From contig NZ_JAUSST010000002.1 of NCBI RefSeq assembly GCF_030812415.1, positions 62,001-126,000 of the forward strand: a stretch of DNA of 64,000 bases. The letters are read 5' to 3'. Position numbers and translations under genes: made by a program. Shown in pieces: positions 9,094 to 16,612 of this stretch (the stretch's first letter is position 1; each line of letters opens with the position of its first letter). This DNA is from Paenibacillus harenae. Its GTDB lineage: Bacteria > Bacillota > Bacilli > Paenibacillales > Paenibacillaceae. Under the pieces are notes generated by a model, which worked only from the letters and a program-made list of their open reading frames with translations, was not told where the DNA came from and made no database searches.

Positions 9094-9954
9094 TTAATAT
9101 CGAATGACGGTGATCATCTCTAACAGCTCCGGTACATGTTTGTGCTTGCTTTTGTAGGCGATATACAGTTGGTTATGGACAATCAGGTTATCAAAGACAA
9201 TTTGAATGCTTGCCTTCGAGTGTTTAAGCATGTAAGTGGGAATGATGCTAATTCCTGTACCCATCTCGACGGCTCTCATAATGGCATGCAAATTGGGAAT
9301 GACATTCACCGGCTTGATGAGAGGGCGTCTTTTAAAATGCTCTCTCCAGAGCCGTCTAATAATGGGAAGCTCCAGACCGTAAGAAATCCATTTCTGCGAT
9401 GACAACCATTCTTCCTTTTCTTTAAGACTGTCCAGCTCCGGAACAACGTGCTGCTCGGGAGCGATGATGGCGAAAGCTTCTTCGAAGAACGGTTCATACT
9501 CGATTCCAGGCACTACGTATTTTTTGGAGGTAACGATCAAATCAGCTTGATCTTCCTTCAACAGTTCGATCAATTGGTCCGCTGTCCCAAAATAGGTCAC
9601 GATGGATAGAGCGGTATGCATGAGCTTGGGAAGGATGAGCTCGTGGAAAAATTCAAGCGGCAATCCGATCCGGATCACTTTCGAATTCGGCAGCGATGCG
9701 GATTTGAGGCCGGCCGTCGTCTCTTCCAAAGACTCCATTAAAGGAGCGAGCCGGGAGTAGAGCTCCTTGCCTCGTTCAGTGACGACGAGCCTTCTGGAGA
9801 CGCGCGCAAATAAGGGTTCTCCTACTTCAGCCTCCAAGGCAGCCAAATGCTGACTCATCGCCGGCTGCGTCATCATTCTCGTTTTTGCCGCTTCGGAGAC
9901 GGAATGATGCCTGTATATGGCAATAAAGCTCCGATACCATTCAAAATCGACCAT
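9094..9954 (-). CDS. LysR family transcriptional regulator
   Basis: This is a 286-residue LysR-type regulator. The N-terminal winged helix-turn-helix is clear (SVSEAAKTRMMTQPAMSQHL, about residues 18-37), followed by a periplasmic-binding-protein-like effector domain (about 90-286). It is divergent from the DJ-1/PfpI gene and shares a 182-base AT-rich intergenic region containing a perfect 12-base inverted repeat. This arrangement is typical for LysR regulators that control the neighbouring gene and themselves. Confidence 0.9.
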   Translation of the reverse strand: MVDFEWYRSFIAIYRHHSVSEAAKTRMMTQPAMSQHLAALEAEVGEPLFARVSRRLVVTERGKELYSRLAPLMESLEETTAGLKSASLPNSKVIRIGLPLEFFHELILPKLMHTALSIVTYFGTADQLIELLKEDQADLIVTSKKYVVPGIEYEPFFEEAFAIIAPEQHVVPELDSLKEKEEWLSSQKWISYGLELPIIRRLWREHFKRRPLIKPVNVIPNLHAIMRAVEMGTGISIIPTYMLKHSKASIQIVFDNLIVHNQLYIAYKSKHKHVPELLEMITVIRY

Positions 9955-10020
9955 TAGTTCACCTATCTCTCGCGATTAGTGTAATTTTCTTAAACATACC
10001 GGTTGTGGATATATCATTCT

Positions 10021-10048
10021 TTATATTATAAAAATATTTATAATATAA
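10021..10048. promoter_or_regulatory. Perfect AT-only inverted repeat, probable LysR operator
   Basis: Arms TTATATTATAAA and TTTATAATATAA are perfect reverse complements of 12 bases around a 4-base centre. The repeat lies between the divergent LysR and DJ-1/PfpI genes, about 90 bases before the latter's start. LysR proteins bind interrupted palindromes of T-N11-A form in such positions. It could also fold as an RNA hairpin, but there is no following T-tract. Confidence 0.5.
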
Positions 10049-10136
10049 CGCAATTTATATAATTAGTTTTATTATACCCAAGCAAGTATAATGACCTTGT
10101 AACAACTACTACACCTGATTAGAGGAGCGAGGATAC

Positions 10137-10799
10137 ATGAAAAATATATTGATCGTCGTAACATCTGCCAGCCAAATTCATGAAGAGAAGCAAACAGGGC
10201 TATGGCTGTCGGAATTCGCAGAGCCCTACATCGAGTTTACGAAAGCTGGATACAATATTACGGTAGCCAGTCCCTTGGGCGGCCAAACCCCGATCGATCC
10301 AAGCAGTTTAAGCGATGACCTGCATCAAGAGATTCGGGACACACTGATACATTTGAAAAATACGGTGCTATTAAATGAAGTAAATGCGGCGGATTACGAT
10401 GCGATTTTCTTGCCGGGCGGCCATGGAACGATGTTCGACTTGCCGGATAACGCGAAGCTTCAGACGTTGCTTCGTTCGATTTATGAGGCCAATAAAATCG
10501 TTGCCGCCGTATGCCACGGACCGGCAGGCTTGGTGAACGCGAAATTGTCGAACGGCAGGTACTTAGTAGAAGGAAAGCGCATAACGGCATTTACCGATTC
10601 CGAAGAGCATGCGGCCAATATGGCTACCTATATGCCTTTCTTTCTGGAGAAAAAGCTGCGTGAAGCGGGTTCTGTTTTTATCGCAGCACCCGACTGGACG
10701 GCTCACGTTGAAGTGGACGGGAACCTGATTACGGGCCAAAATCCTCAATCCACTCTTCAGGTAGCGAGAAAAGTCATCTCTAATTTGGCTGATCAATAA
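10137..10799 (+). CDS. DJ-1/PfpI family protein
   Basis: This is a 220-residue type 1 glutamine-amidotransferase-like (DJ-1/PfpI) protein of the Hsp31/YajL/glyoxalase III group. The nucleophile elbow AAVCHGPAG (Cys126, His127) and the FLPGGHGTMFDL motif (about 91-102) are intact. Known members detoxify methylglyoxal or act as chaperones; which activity applies here cannot be told from sequence. The start has a GAGGAGCGAGG-type site upstream. It is divergent from, and probably controlled by, the LysR regulator. Confidence 0.88.
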   Translation: MKNILIVVTSASQIHEEKQTGLWLSEFAEPYIEFTKAGYNITVASPLGGQTPIDPSSLSDDLHQEIRDTLIHLKNTVLLNEVNAADYDAIFLPGGHGTMFDLPDNAKLQTLLRSIYEANKIVAAVCHGPAGLVNAKLSNGRYLVEGKRITAFTDSEEHAANMATYMPFFLEKKLREAGSVFIAAPDWTAHVEVDGNLITGQNPQSTLQVARKVISNLADQ

Positions 10800-11151
10800 A
10801 ACCGGCTTGGATTTCCTAGGGTATAAAATAACATGTTAAGTAGTCATATTTATCGAGGCTGTCCTTGTACCTAGGGGGCTGCTTTTTTGATATGGAGACA
10901 TATTCACGGAGATGGAGGCAATTTATCTACATAAGTCGACATTTTCGGACACGGCTTTCAATGGGAATAGCACATAAGGCGGGTTGTATTGCAGCCGCGA
11001 TGATATATTTTGCCTATTTGTATCCAATATACGCCAAAAGATGGTTGCTGATAGTCCGCGAATGTTATATAATTTAAAAAAAATAGTTCAATTACTAATC
11101 GATGTTAAGGCACGTTAGTATTTACTGTTTTACAAAAAATTAACTTAGTAG

Positions 11152-11167
11152 TGTGTATAAATACACA
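11152..11167. promoter_or_regulatory. Palindrome, candidate operator
   Basis: TGTGTAT and ATACACA are perfect inverted arms separated by two bases. The palindrome lies upstream of all PKS-cluster genes. A dimeric repressor or activator could bind here; the factor is unknown, and no cluster-specific DNA-binding regulator is encoded within the visible cluster. Confidence 0.35.
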
Positions 11168-11304
11168 TGAACGGGGGGAAATATACCTATTTTTATTGGA
11201 TAATATAGGGAATTAGATCTAATCTATTAAAATATGATGTAATCGTACTTTAGTCATTATGAATTCGAGGGAAATTCCAGTAAAGTTAATATGATCCAAT
11301 ATGT

Positions 11305-11335
11305 AGATGTTCTAAATGGACGTCTTTTTTTTTTT
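11305..11335 (+). terminator. Weak terminator/attenuator in the leader
   Basis: A 6-base stem (AGATGT with ACGTCT, one G-T pair) with a 9-base loop is followed by eleven consecutive T residues. It lies about 70 bases before the metallo-hydrolase start. The stem is short, so termination would be inefficient unless other RNA structure helps. Given that the cluster encodes the antiterminator LoaP, an attenuation role is plausible. Confidence 0.4.
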
Positions 11336-11403
11336 GAGTGCAGAGCGTATTTGGACTGATTTTGAGACTTGATGCATATGAAAACAGAGACCCCGGAGGG
11401 AAA

Positions 11404-12096
11404 ATGAGAAAACCAGTTCAAATGGTGCAGTCGCGTTCAACTTACAATGTATACCAGTTGGAGATGACGCATCAAGAGGGCACCAATTTTTGTTATGTCA
11501 TTATCGATAAAGAGTCCCGTAAGTCGGCCGTTATAGATCCGGCTTGGAACTTGGACTTAATTACCCGACTGTTGCAAACAGAAAGGGGGGAACTCGTATC
11601 CATTTTATTAACCCATTCTCATTACGACCATGTAAACTTAGCGTCTCCACTCGTCATGATGTATGGCTGCCAAGTCTATATTTCTGCCACTGAAAAAGAG
11701 TATTACCAATTCCAAAGTCCTCATTTAAACATGGTGGAGGATTTAGAAACGCTTATTGTTGGAAACACCGGTATTTCTTGCTTTTCAACACCTGGCCATA
11801 CCATTGGAAGCATGTGTTTCCTGCTGGATGGCTGTCTATTTTCCGGAGATACGCTATTTATTGAAGGCTGCGGCATATGTACAACAACGGGCGGAAGTCC
11901 AGAAGACATGTTTGACAGCCTCCAGAGGATCAAGTTAGTCGTTCCGCCTGAAACTTGCGTTTATCCCGGACATTCCTATGGGAAGGAACCCGGCTATCCT
12001 TTGAAGTATTTGTACCAAAATAATATTTACATGCTGATTGAAAATAAAAGACAGTTTATTGATTTTCGAATGAGACCGGGACAAAAGTACTGGTGA
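11404..12096 (+). CDS. PksB/BaeB-like metallo-beta-lactamase-fold hydrolase
   Basis: This is a 230-residue zinc hydrolase of the glyoxalase II-like branch. The metal-binding motif THSHYDH (His71, His73, Asp75, His76) is intact, followed by TPGHTIGS, SGDTLF and YPGHS motifs. The ATG at 11404 is preceded by CCGGAGGG; the longer frame from 11338 has no site. Homologues (pksB, baeB, and partners in other trans-AT clusters) sit at the start of such clusters and are thought to hydrolyse thioesters, although their exact role is unsettled. Here it is likewise the first cluster gene. Its stop overlaps a possible GTG of the next frame, so the two genes are probably cotranscribed. Confidence 0.85.
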   Translation: MRKPVQMVQSRSTYNVYQLEMTHQEGTNFCYVIIDKESRKSAVIDPAWNLDLITRLLQTERGELVSILLTHSHYDHVNLASPLVMMYGCQVYISATEKEYYQFQSPHLNMVEDLETLIVGNTGISCFSTPGHTIGSMCFLLDGCLFSGDTLFIEGCGICTTTGGSPEDMFDSLQRIKLVVPPETCVYPGHSYGKEPGYPLKYLYQNNIYMLIENKRQFIDFRMRPGQKYW

Positions 12097-12134
12097 AAAT
12101 TAAATTTGAAATAAAGAGGGGAAATAGGGACTCA

Positions 12135-15100
12135 ATGGAACTATTGACTAAATGGGCTTTTAAAAACAAGTTGGCTATTGTAGTGCTCGTTATTCTTAGC
12201 ATCATTCTTGGAGTTGTAAGTTACGTAAGCATTCCAATGAGCTATATGCCTAATGCCGGCGAAACGACGATCTCCGTAACGACAATCAGCCCTACAATGG
12301 ATGCAAAGACCATCACTTCCAATGTAACCGAGCCGGTTGAAGAGCGATTGGCAACCTTAGAAGGCAAGGTTTCGGTTGTTTCCACAACCGGAGACGGATT
12401 TTCTCAGATTATTGTTTCATACATAGCGGGTACAGATATGAAGTCGGCCAAAGAGGAAATAGAGAGCAAGATCGCAGCTATCCAATTACCTCAAGGCGTT
12501 TATCCGCCAGTCATAGCTCACTTGACTACGGACATGATCCCCGTTGTAGGTGTAGGCTTGGCCTTCCCTGAAGGGAATACCGAGGAGAATCTGGATTGGC
12601 TGCAAACTGAAATTATTCCCGTTTACCAAGGGATAAGCGGCATTGCCGGCATTCAGATCTTCGGAATGAACCAGCAGCAGGTCCTGCTGCAGCTGGATAC
12701 GGTTAAAATGAACGAGCTGGGTGTACCCATACAGGCGGTAACCGGGGTGCTGCAAGGGAAAACGAACGTCATGAGTACAGGTAACTTTACCATCGACGGC
12801 AAGACCAGCTCTATACAAGTCGTTGGTGAAATAGCCGACCTGACCGAAATGAATGATTGGGTAATCACACCTGAAGTGAAGCTTGGAGATATTGCGAGCG
12901 TCGAATTGAGCAAAGACGAAAATGCCATGACACGAGTGAACGGGAAAGAAAGCATAGCTTTATCCTTTACCAAAAATTCAAGTTCGAACACCGTTACCCT
13001 TAGTAAGGATATAGCTGAGAAGACAGACGAGCTTGTGAAAAAATTCGATTCCAGACTGGAAGCGTCCATCTACTTTAATTCAGCAACCTTTGTTGAGAAC
13101 TCCGTAGGCGGTATGGTGAAGGAAGTGCTCTTAGGCGCTCTATTTGCAACCTTGATCATACTACTGTTCTTGCGTAATTGGAGAACAACGCTTATTGCAA
13201 TCGTCAGCATCCCGCTTTCTTTGTGCATGACGGTATACCTGCTGGCGCAATCGGGTATTTCGCTCAACATTATGACCCTTGGCGGGGTAGCCGTTGCCGT
13301 AGGGCGGTTGGTAGACGATAGTATCGTTGTTATTGAAAATATATACCGTCATATTCAGAAACGAGGCGCTTCTCTTCAGGTCGTATCGGATGCTGTAAGG
13401 GAAGTGGCATCTGCCATTACGTCATCCACGTTTACGACGATTGCTGTTTTCTTGCCTATTGGGTTAGTAGCAAGCTTAAAGGAACTCATTCTTCCATTTG
13501 CGCTTACTGTCGTCTATTCCCTGCTTGCTTCCTTGATCGTTGCTGTTACTGTTGTGCCTTTGATGAGCATGGGATTATTGAAAAAGGTAAAAATGGTTGA
13601 GCATAAATCTTCAACTCGATATATAAGCGCTTTGAAATGGTCTCTAAATCATAAAATTATCGTCATTCTGACTGCGGCCGTTTTATTTTTCGGATCGATC
13701 GGAGTTTATGCGGTACTTCCGAAAGGCGTAGCCAATACATCGGACTCTACGATGATCAATGTTTCCTTCTCCTTGCCTGGCGACACGCCGGCTGCGCAAG
13801 TAAGGGAAAGCGTAACGCAATTAGAAAGTTTCATCATGGCGCAGCCTGGGACGAAGAACGTTTACTTTACACTGGGAAGCAATTTGGAAAACGCTCAAAA
13901 CGGAGATGTATCAAGTCTCACTTCGGTGTCTTACATGGTGTCCCTAAAGGAAAATGCAGATGCAAACCAGTTAATGGACAGTATTCGGACGCAGCAAGAA
14001 GTATTTCAACAAGCGACATTAGACATTACGGTAGGACTCCCGGGCATGAATTCGGGATCGGTCATTACGCTTGATCTATTAGGCAACAATCTGGATGACT
14101 TGGACCAAGCAGCGTCTCTCGTGCTTGATTCGATGAAGTCGATTGAAGGCGTTGAGAAAGCAACCTCCAATCAAGAGGAGAAGAAACCAAACTTCGAAGT
14201 CCGAGTGGATACGAGCGTGGCGAATGCCAGCGATATTGGCGCTCAACTTGCACTAATGCTTAATCGCAGCCCAATAGGAATGGTCAATTCGGGCGGTGAG
14301 AATTATACGCTCCTGCTGGAAGCTGTGCAAAATCCGGAAACCGAGTCGGATATTTTGAATTTGCCGATTATGACAAGCCAAGGCGTCGCGAAGCTTGAGT
14401 CCTTGGCCGAAATTCGCAAAACCGAAGAATCCACCATGATTTTCCACAAAGACGGTAAAGATTTTGTGCGCGTCAGCGTTCAAGTGGAGCCTAGCAAAGT
14501 CGGCGATGTTAATCAGGAGATTAAGACGAAAGCAGACGGCCTGAGTCTACCGGAAAGTGTGACGCTCGTCATTGGCGGAGCGGGTGCTCAGCAGTCAAGC
14601 GATTTCAATAGCCTATTCATGACGATGCTGACATCGATAGGCATTGTATTCTTAATCTTGATTCTAACCTTCAAAAATTTCCGTGCGCCTTTTGCCATTT
14701 TGTTCTCGCTTCCTTTAGCCGCCATCGGTGCTGTTTTGGGATTGGCCATATCAAAAATTCCAGTGGATACGACAACTCTCGTAGGCGCTTTGATGCTCAT
14801 TGGTATCGTTGTTACGAACGCTATTGTTCTGCTGGACAGAATTAAACAAAATGAATTTTCAATGACGGTTCGAGAATCGATTATGGAAGCAGGAGCAACA
14901 AGGCTTCGTCCGATTCTGATGACTGCTCTTGCTACCGTCGCCGCTATGACCCCGCTCCTATTCTCCAATCCGGAGGATGGAAATATTGTATCGAAGAGCT
15001 TATCCATTGTCGTGATCGGCGGACTGGTGATAGCGACTTTCCTTACGGTGTTCGTGGTGCCGGTTGTTTACGAGCTGTTTTATTTTAGAAAAGGCAAACA

Positions 15101-15143
15101 AGTCAGCAGAGATGATTCCATACAACAAGAAATCCAAGCCTAA
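12135..15143 (+). CDS. RND family efflux transporter (SwrC/AcrB-like)
   Basis: This is a 1002-residue exporter of the resistance-nodulation-division superfamily, like SwrC/YerP of Bacillus. It has an N-terminal helix, a large extracytoplasmic loop, a helix bundle near residues 330-520, then a second repeat of the same plan ending with helices at about 825-990. The ATG at 12135 (MELLTKWAFKNKLAI) matches the family N-terminus; a GTG at 12093 overlapping the upstream stop would add 14 basic residues and cannot be excluded. No periplasmic adaptor or outer-membrane partner is present, as expected for a Gram-positive. Location inside the PKS cluster suggests product export or self-resistance. Confidence 0.87.
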   Translation: MELLTKWAFKNKLAIVVLVILSIILGVVSYVSIPMSYMPNAGETTISVTTISPTMDAKTITSNVTEPVEERLATLEGKVSVVSTTGDGFSQIIVSYIAGTDMKSAKEEIESKIAAIQLPQGVYPPVIAHLTTDMIPVVGVGLAFPEGNTEENLDWLQTEIIPVYQGISGIAGIQIFGMNQQQVLLQLDTVKMNELGVPIQAVTGVLQGKTNVMSTGNFTIDGKTSSIQVVGEIADLTEMNDWVITPEVKLGDIASVELSKDENAMTRVNGKESIALSFTKNSSSNTVTLSKDIAEKTDELVKKFDSRLEASIYFNSATFVENSVGGMVKEVLLGALFATLIILLFLRNWRTTLIAIVSIPLSLCMTVYLLAQSGISLNIMTLGGVAVAVGRLVDDSIVVIENIYRHIQKRGASLQVVSDAVREVASAITSSTFTTIAVFLPIGLVASLKELILPFALTVVYSLLASLIVAVTVVPLMSMGLLKKVKMVEHKSSTRYISALKWSLNHKIIVILTAAVLFFGSIGVYAVLPKGVANTSDSTMINVSFSLPGDTPAAQVRESVTQLESFIMAQPGTKNVYFTLGSNLENAQNGDVSSLTSVSYMVSLKENADANQLMDSIRTQQEVFQQATLDITVGLPGMNSGSVITLDLLGNNLDDLDQAASLVLDSMKSIEGVEKATSNQEEKKPNFEVRVDTSVANASDIGAQLALMLNRSPIGMVNSGGENYTLLLEAVQNPETESDILNLPIMTSQGVAKLESLAEIRKTEESTMIFHKDGKDFVRVSVQVEPSKVGDVNQEIKTKADGLSLPESVTLVIGGAGAQQSSDFNSLFMTMLTSIGIVFLILILTFKNFRAPFAILFSLPLAAIGAVLGLAISKIPVDTTTLVGALMLIGIVVTNAIVLLDRIKQNEFSMTVRESIMEAGATRLRPILMTALATVAAMTPLLFSNPEDGNIVSKSLSIVVIGGLVIATFLTVFVVPVVYELFYFRKGKQVSRDDSIQQEIQA

Positions 15144-15177
15144 TTGTTCTATTATTTTTTGGGGGGATTGAGTTGAA

Positions 15178-15777
15178 TTGAGTTGGTATGCATTAAGTGT
15201 AAAGAGTGGAGAGGAACATGTAGCGAAAAGATGGATTGAGAAGCATATCGGAGAAGAAAGCATGTATTGCATGATTCCCAAAAGATTGGTTCCCGAGAGG
15301 AAGCATGGAATCATGGTAAATGTCGAAAGAGCATTGTTTCCGGGATATGTTTTCATCGAAACGAAAATGTCGTTCTCTACTTATTATAAGCTGAAAGAAA
15401 ATCCGTATCTTTTAAAGTTCTTAAACTATCTGAACAATAGAGACAAACATTGCCATCGTTTAATGAATGTAAGCAGCAGAGGCGAAGCCGCGTATGCCGA
15501 AGAGGATTATTTCAAGAGAATACCTGCGGATGAGATTTCAACCGTTCTTCTGCTGCTGAATGATCAGGACATGATCGATTATTCGAAAATATGTATTCAA
15601 GATATGGGTGTTATTGTTCAATCCGGCCCTTTGAAAGGGCTGGAGCGTCACATTAAGAAGATTGATAAGCATAAGAGAAGAGCTAAAGTTCTACTATCGC
15701 TAATGGGAACGGAAAAATTAATAGACTTTGGCATTGAGATTATTTCCGAGAACAGAAGCGGAGCGCTTCATGCTTAG
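15178..15777 (+). CDS. loaP: LoaP, NusG-paralog processive antiterminator
   Basis: This is a 199-residue specialised NusG paralog. The NGN domain (about 1-115) begins WYALSVKSGEEH and contains LFPGYVFIET (53-62), the region that contacts RNA polymerase. A C-terminal KOW domain starts with DMGVIVQSGPLKGLERHIKKID (about residue 141). Known LoaP proteins sit beside large polyketide operons such as dfn in Bacillus velezensis and allow RNA polymerase to read through terminators after binding a leader hairpin. The start is TTG at 15178, preceded by GGGGGGA. It is the second gene upstream of the trans-AT gene, with a hairpin and T-tract in between. The PPTase gene overlaps its end by 8 bases. Confidence 0.9.
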   Translation: MSWYALSVKSGEEHVAKRWIEKHIGEESMYCMIPKRLVPERKHGIMVNVERALFPGYVFIETKMSFSTYYKLKENPYLLKFLNYLNNRDKHCHRLMNVSSRGEAAYAEEDYFKRIPADEISTVLLLLNDQDMIDYSKICIQDMGVIVQSGPLKGLERHIKKIDKHKRRAKVLLSLMGTEKLIDFGIEIISENRSGALHA

Positions 15778-16546
15778 CTTCCCGCATTGTTGGATGGATA
15801 AAATCACTTTACAGCATCCAAGAGGCGCTTATCAGGCTGCCATTAGCCTATGCCGGTTGATGCCCGATGCCAGCGTCACTGCTGCTGCGCACCTGCATCC
15901 AAAGGAACGGCAATATTTCGACAGCCTGCAATTCGAGCGGCGGATCCATAGTTATTTGCTTGGAAGAATAACGGCAAAGACCGCAGCGGCGAGACTAACG
16001 GGGATCAGCACGCTTAGCTCGATTCGTATAAGCAGCGGCGTCTTTGATCAACCCATTCTAACTGTTCCCGGATATTCAAACCTTGGGATTACACTGTCGC
16101 ATACCGGAAACTATTGCAGCGCATTAGCATTTCCGGAGGAACATCCAATGGGCGTGGATATCGAAGAATCGAACTTACGGAATGCATCTGTTGTGAAAGA
16201 ACAGCTTACCGAGTCGGAGTGCGAATTAATGCAATCCATGCCCGGCACTTATGAAGAGCGATTGGTTATGTTTTGGAGCGCAAAAGAGGCACTATCCAAA
16301 ATTCTTAAAACGGGTTTGACCACGCCTATGTCTATTTTTGAAATTCATCGCGCAGCATGGAAGGATGATGCGGTCATTGTCGAGTTCAGACATTTCATGC
16401 AGTACAAAGCCATTTTGATTATCATTGATGGTTATGTATTCGCGCTCGCTCTGCCTCGTCTTTCGGAGCTGGATTATAGGATTGCCGATTTGAAAAGTCG
16501 CTTGAAAAGCTTAACGTCAGTTAATGTCGTGACAAACACTTTATAG
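15770..16546 (+). CDS. Sfp-type 4'-phosphopantetheinyl transferase
   Basis: This 258-residue enzyme transfers the phosphopantetheine arm from CoA to the Ser of carrier proteins, activating the ACPs of the PKS. The family motifs GVDIE (Asp130, Glu132) and FWSAKEALSK (Trp169, Lys172, Glu173) are present. The ATG at 15770 overlaps the loaP stop and has a weak GGAG site; the longer frame from 15728 would lie further inside loaP without a site. The N-terminal 40 residues are diverged from Sfp. Its presence in the cluster suggests a dedicated PPTase. The stop codon is at the foot of the hairpin that precedes the AT gene. Confidence 0.85.
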   Translation: MLSFPHCWMDKITLQHPRGAYQAAISLCRLMPDASVTAAAHLHPKERQYFDSLQFERRIHSYLLGRITAKTAAARLTGISTLSSIRISSGVFDQPILTVPGYSNLGITLSHTGNYCSALAFPEEHPMGVDIEESNLRNASVVKEQLTESECELMQSMPGTYEERLVMFWSAKEALSKILKTGLTTPMSIFEIHRAAWKDDAVIVEFRHFMQYKAILIIIDGYVFALALPRLSELDYRIADLKSRLKSLTSVNVVTNTL

Positions 16547-16593
16547 ATTGGATTTTATTCAGCGGATTGCTGATAGAATTCCAGTCTATTTTT
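16543..16593 (+). terminator. Long hairpin with T-tract between PPTase and AT genes
   Basis: A 10-base stem (ATAGATTGGA at 16543-16552 with TCCAGTCTAT at 16580-16589, one G-T pair) encloses a second stem (TCAGC at 59-63 with GCTGA at 69-73 of the 16.5 kb block). It is followed by TTTTT at 16589-16593. It has the form of an intrinsic terminator with an extended apical hairpin and lies just before the long synthase operon. With loaP two genes upstream, this is the best candidate for the cis element where LoaP acts. Confidence 0.6.
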
Positions 16594-16612
16594 CTGTCGA
16601 GGTGGAAATGAA

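Larger units (their letters stand above)
10800..11403 (+). other. Long leader region ahead of the PKS cluster
   Basis: About 600 bases separate the DJ-1 gene from the first PKS-cluster gene. I see no convincing gene; short frames here lack ribosome binding sites. The region is AT-rich and contains two palindromes (TGTGTAT-AA-ATACACA at 11152-11167 and ATTAGATCTAAT at 11212-11223) and a weak hairpin with an 11-base T-run (11305-11335). It is the natural place for the promoter and leader RNA of the cluster, but I cannot fix -35 and -10 boxes with confidence. Confidence 0.5.

Noticed and set aside
10855..10888. T6 run after a GC-containing stretch, considered as the terminator of the DJ-1 gene
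   Set aside because: I could not pair the preceding bases into a stable stem, so only the T-tract supports it.
10865..11077. Plus-strand frame of 70 codons in the leader region
   Set aside because: No ribosome binding site, atypical composition and no domain; treated as non-coding leader.
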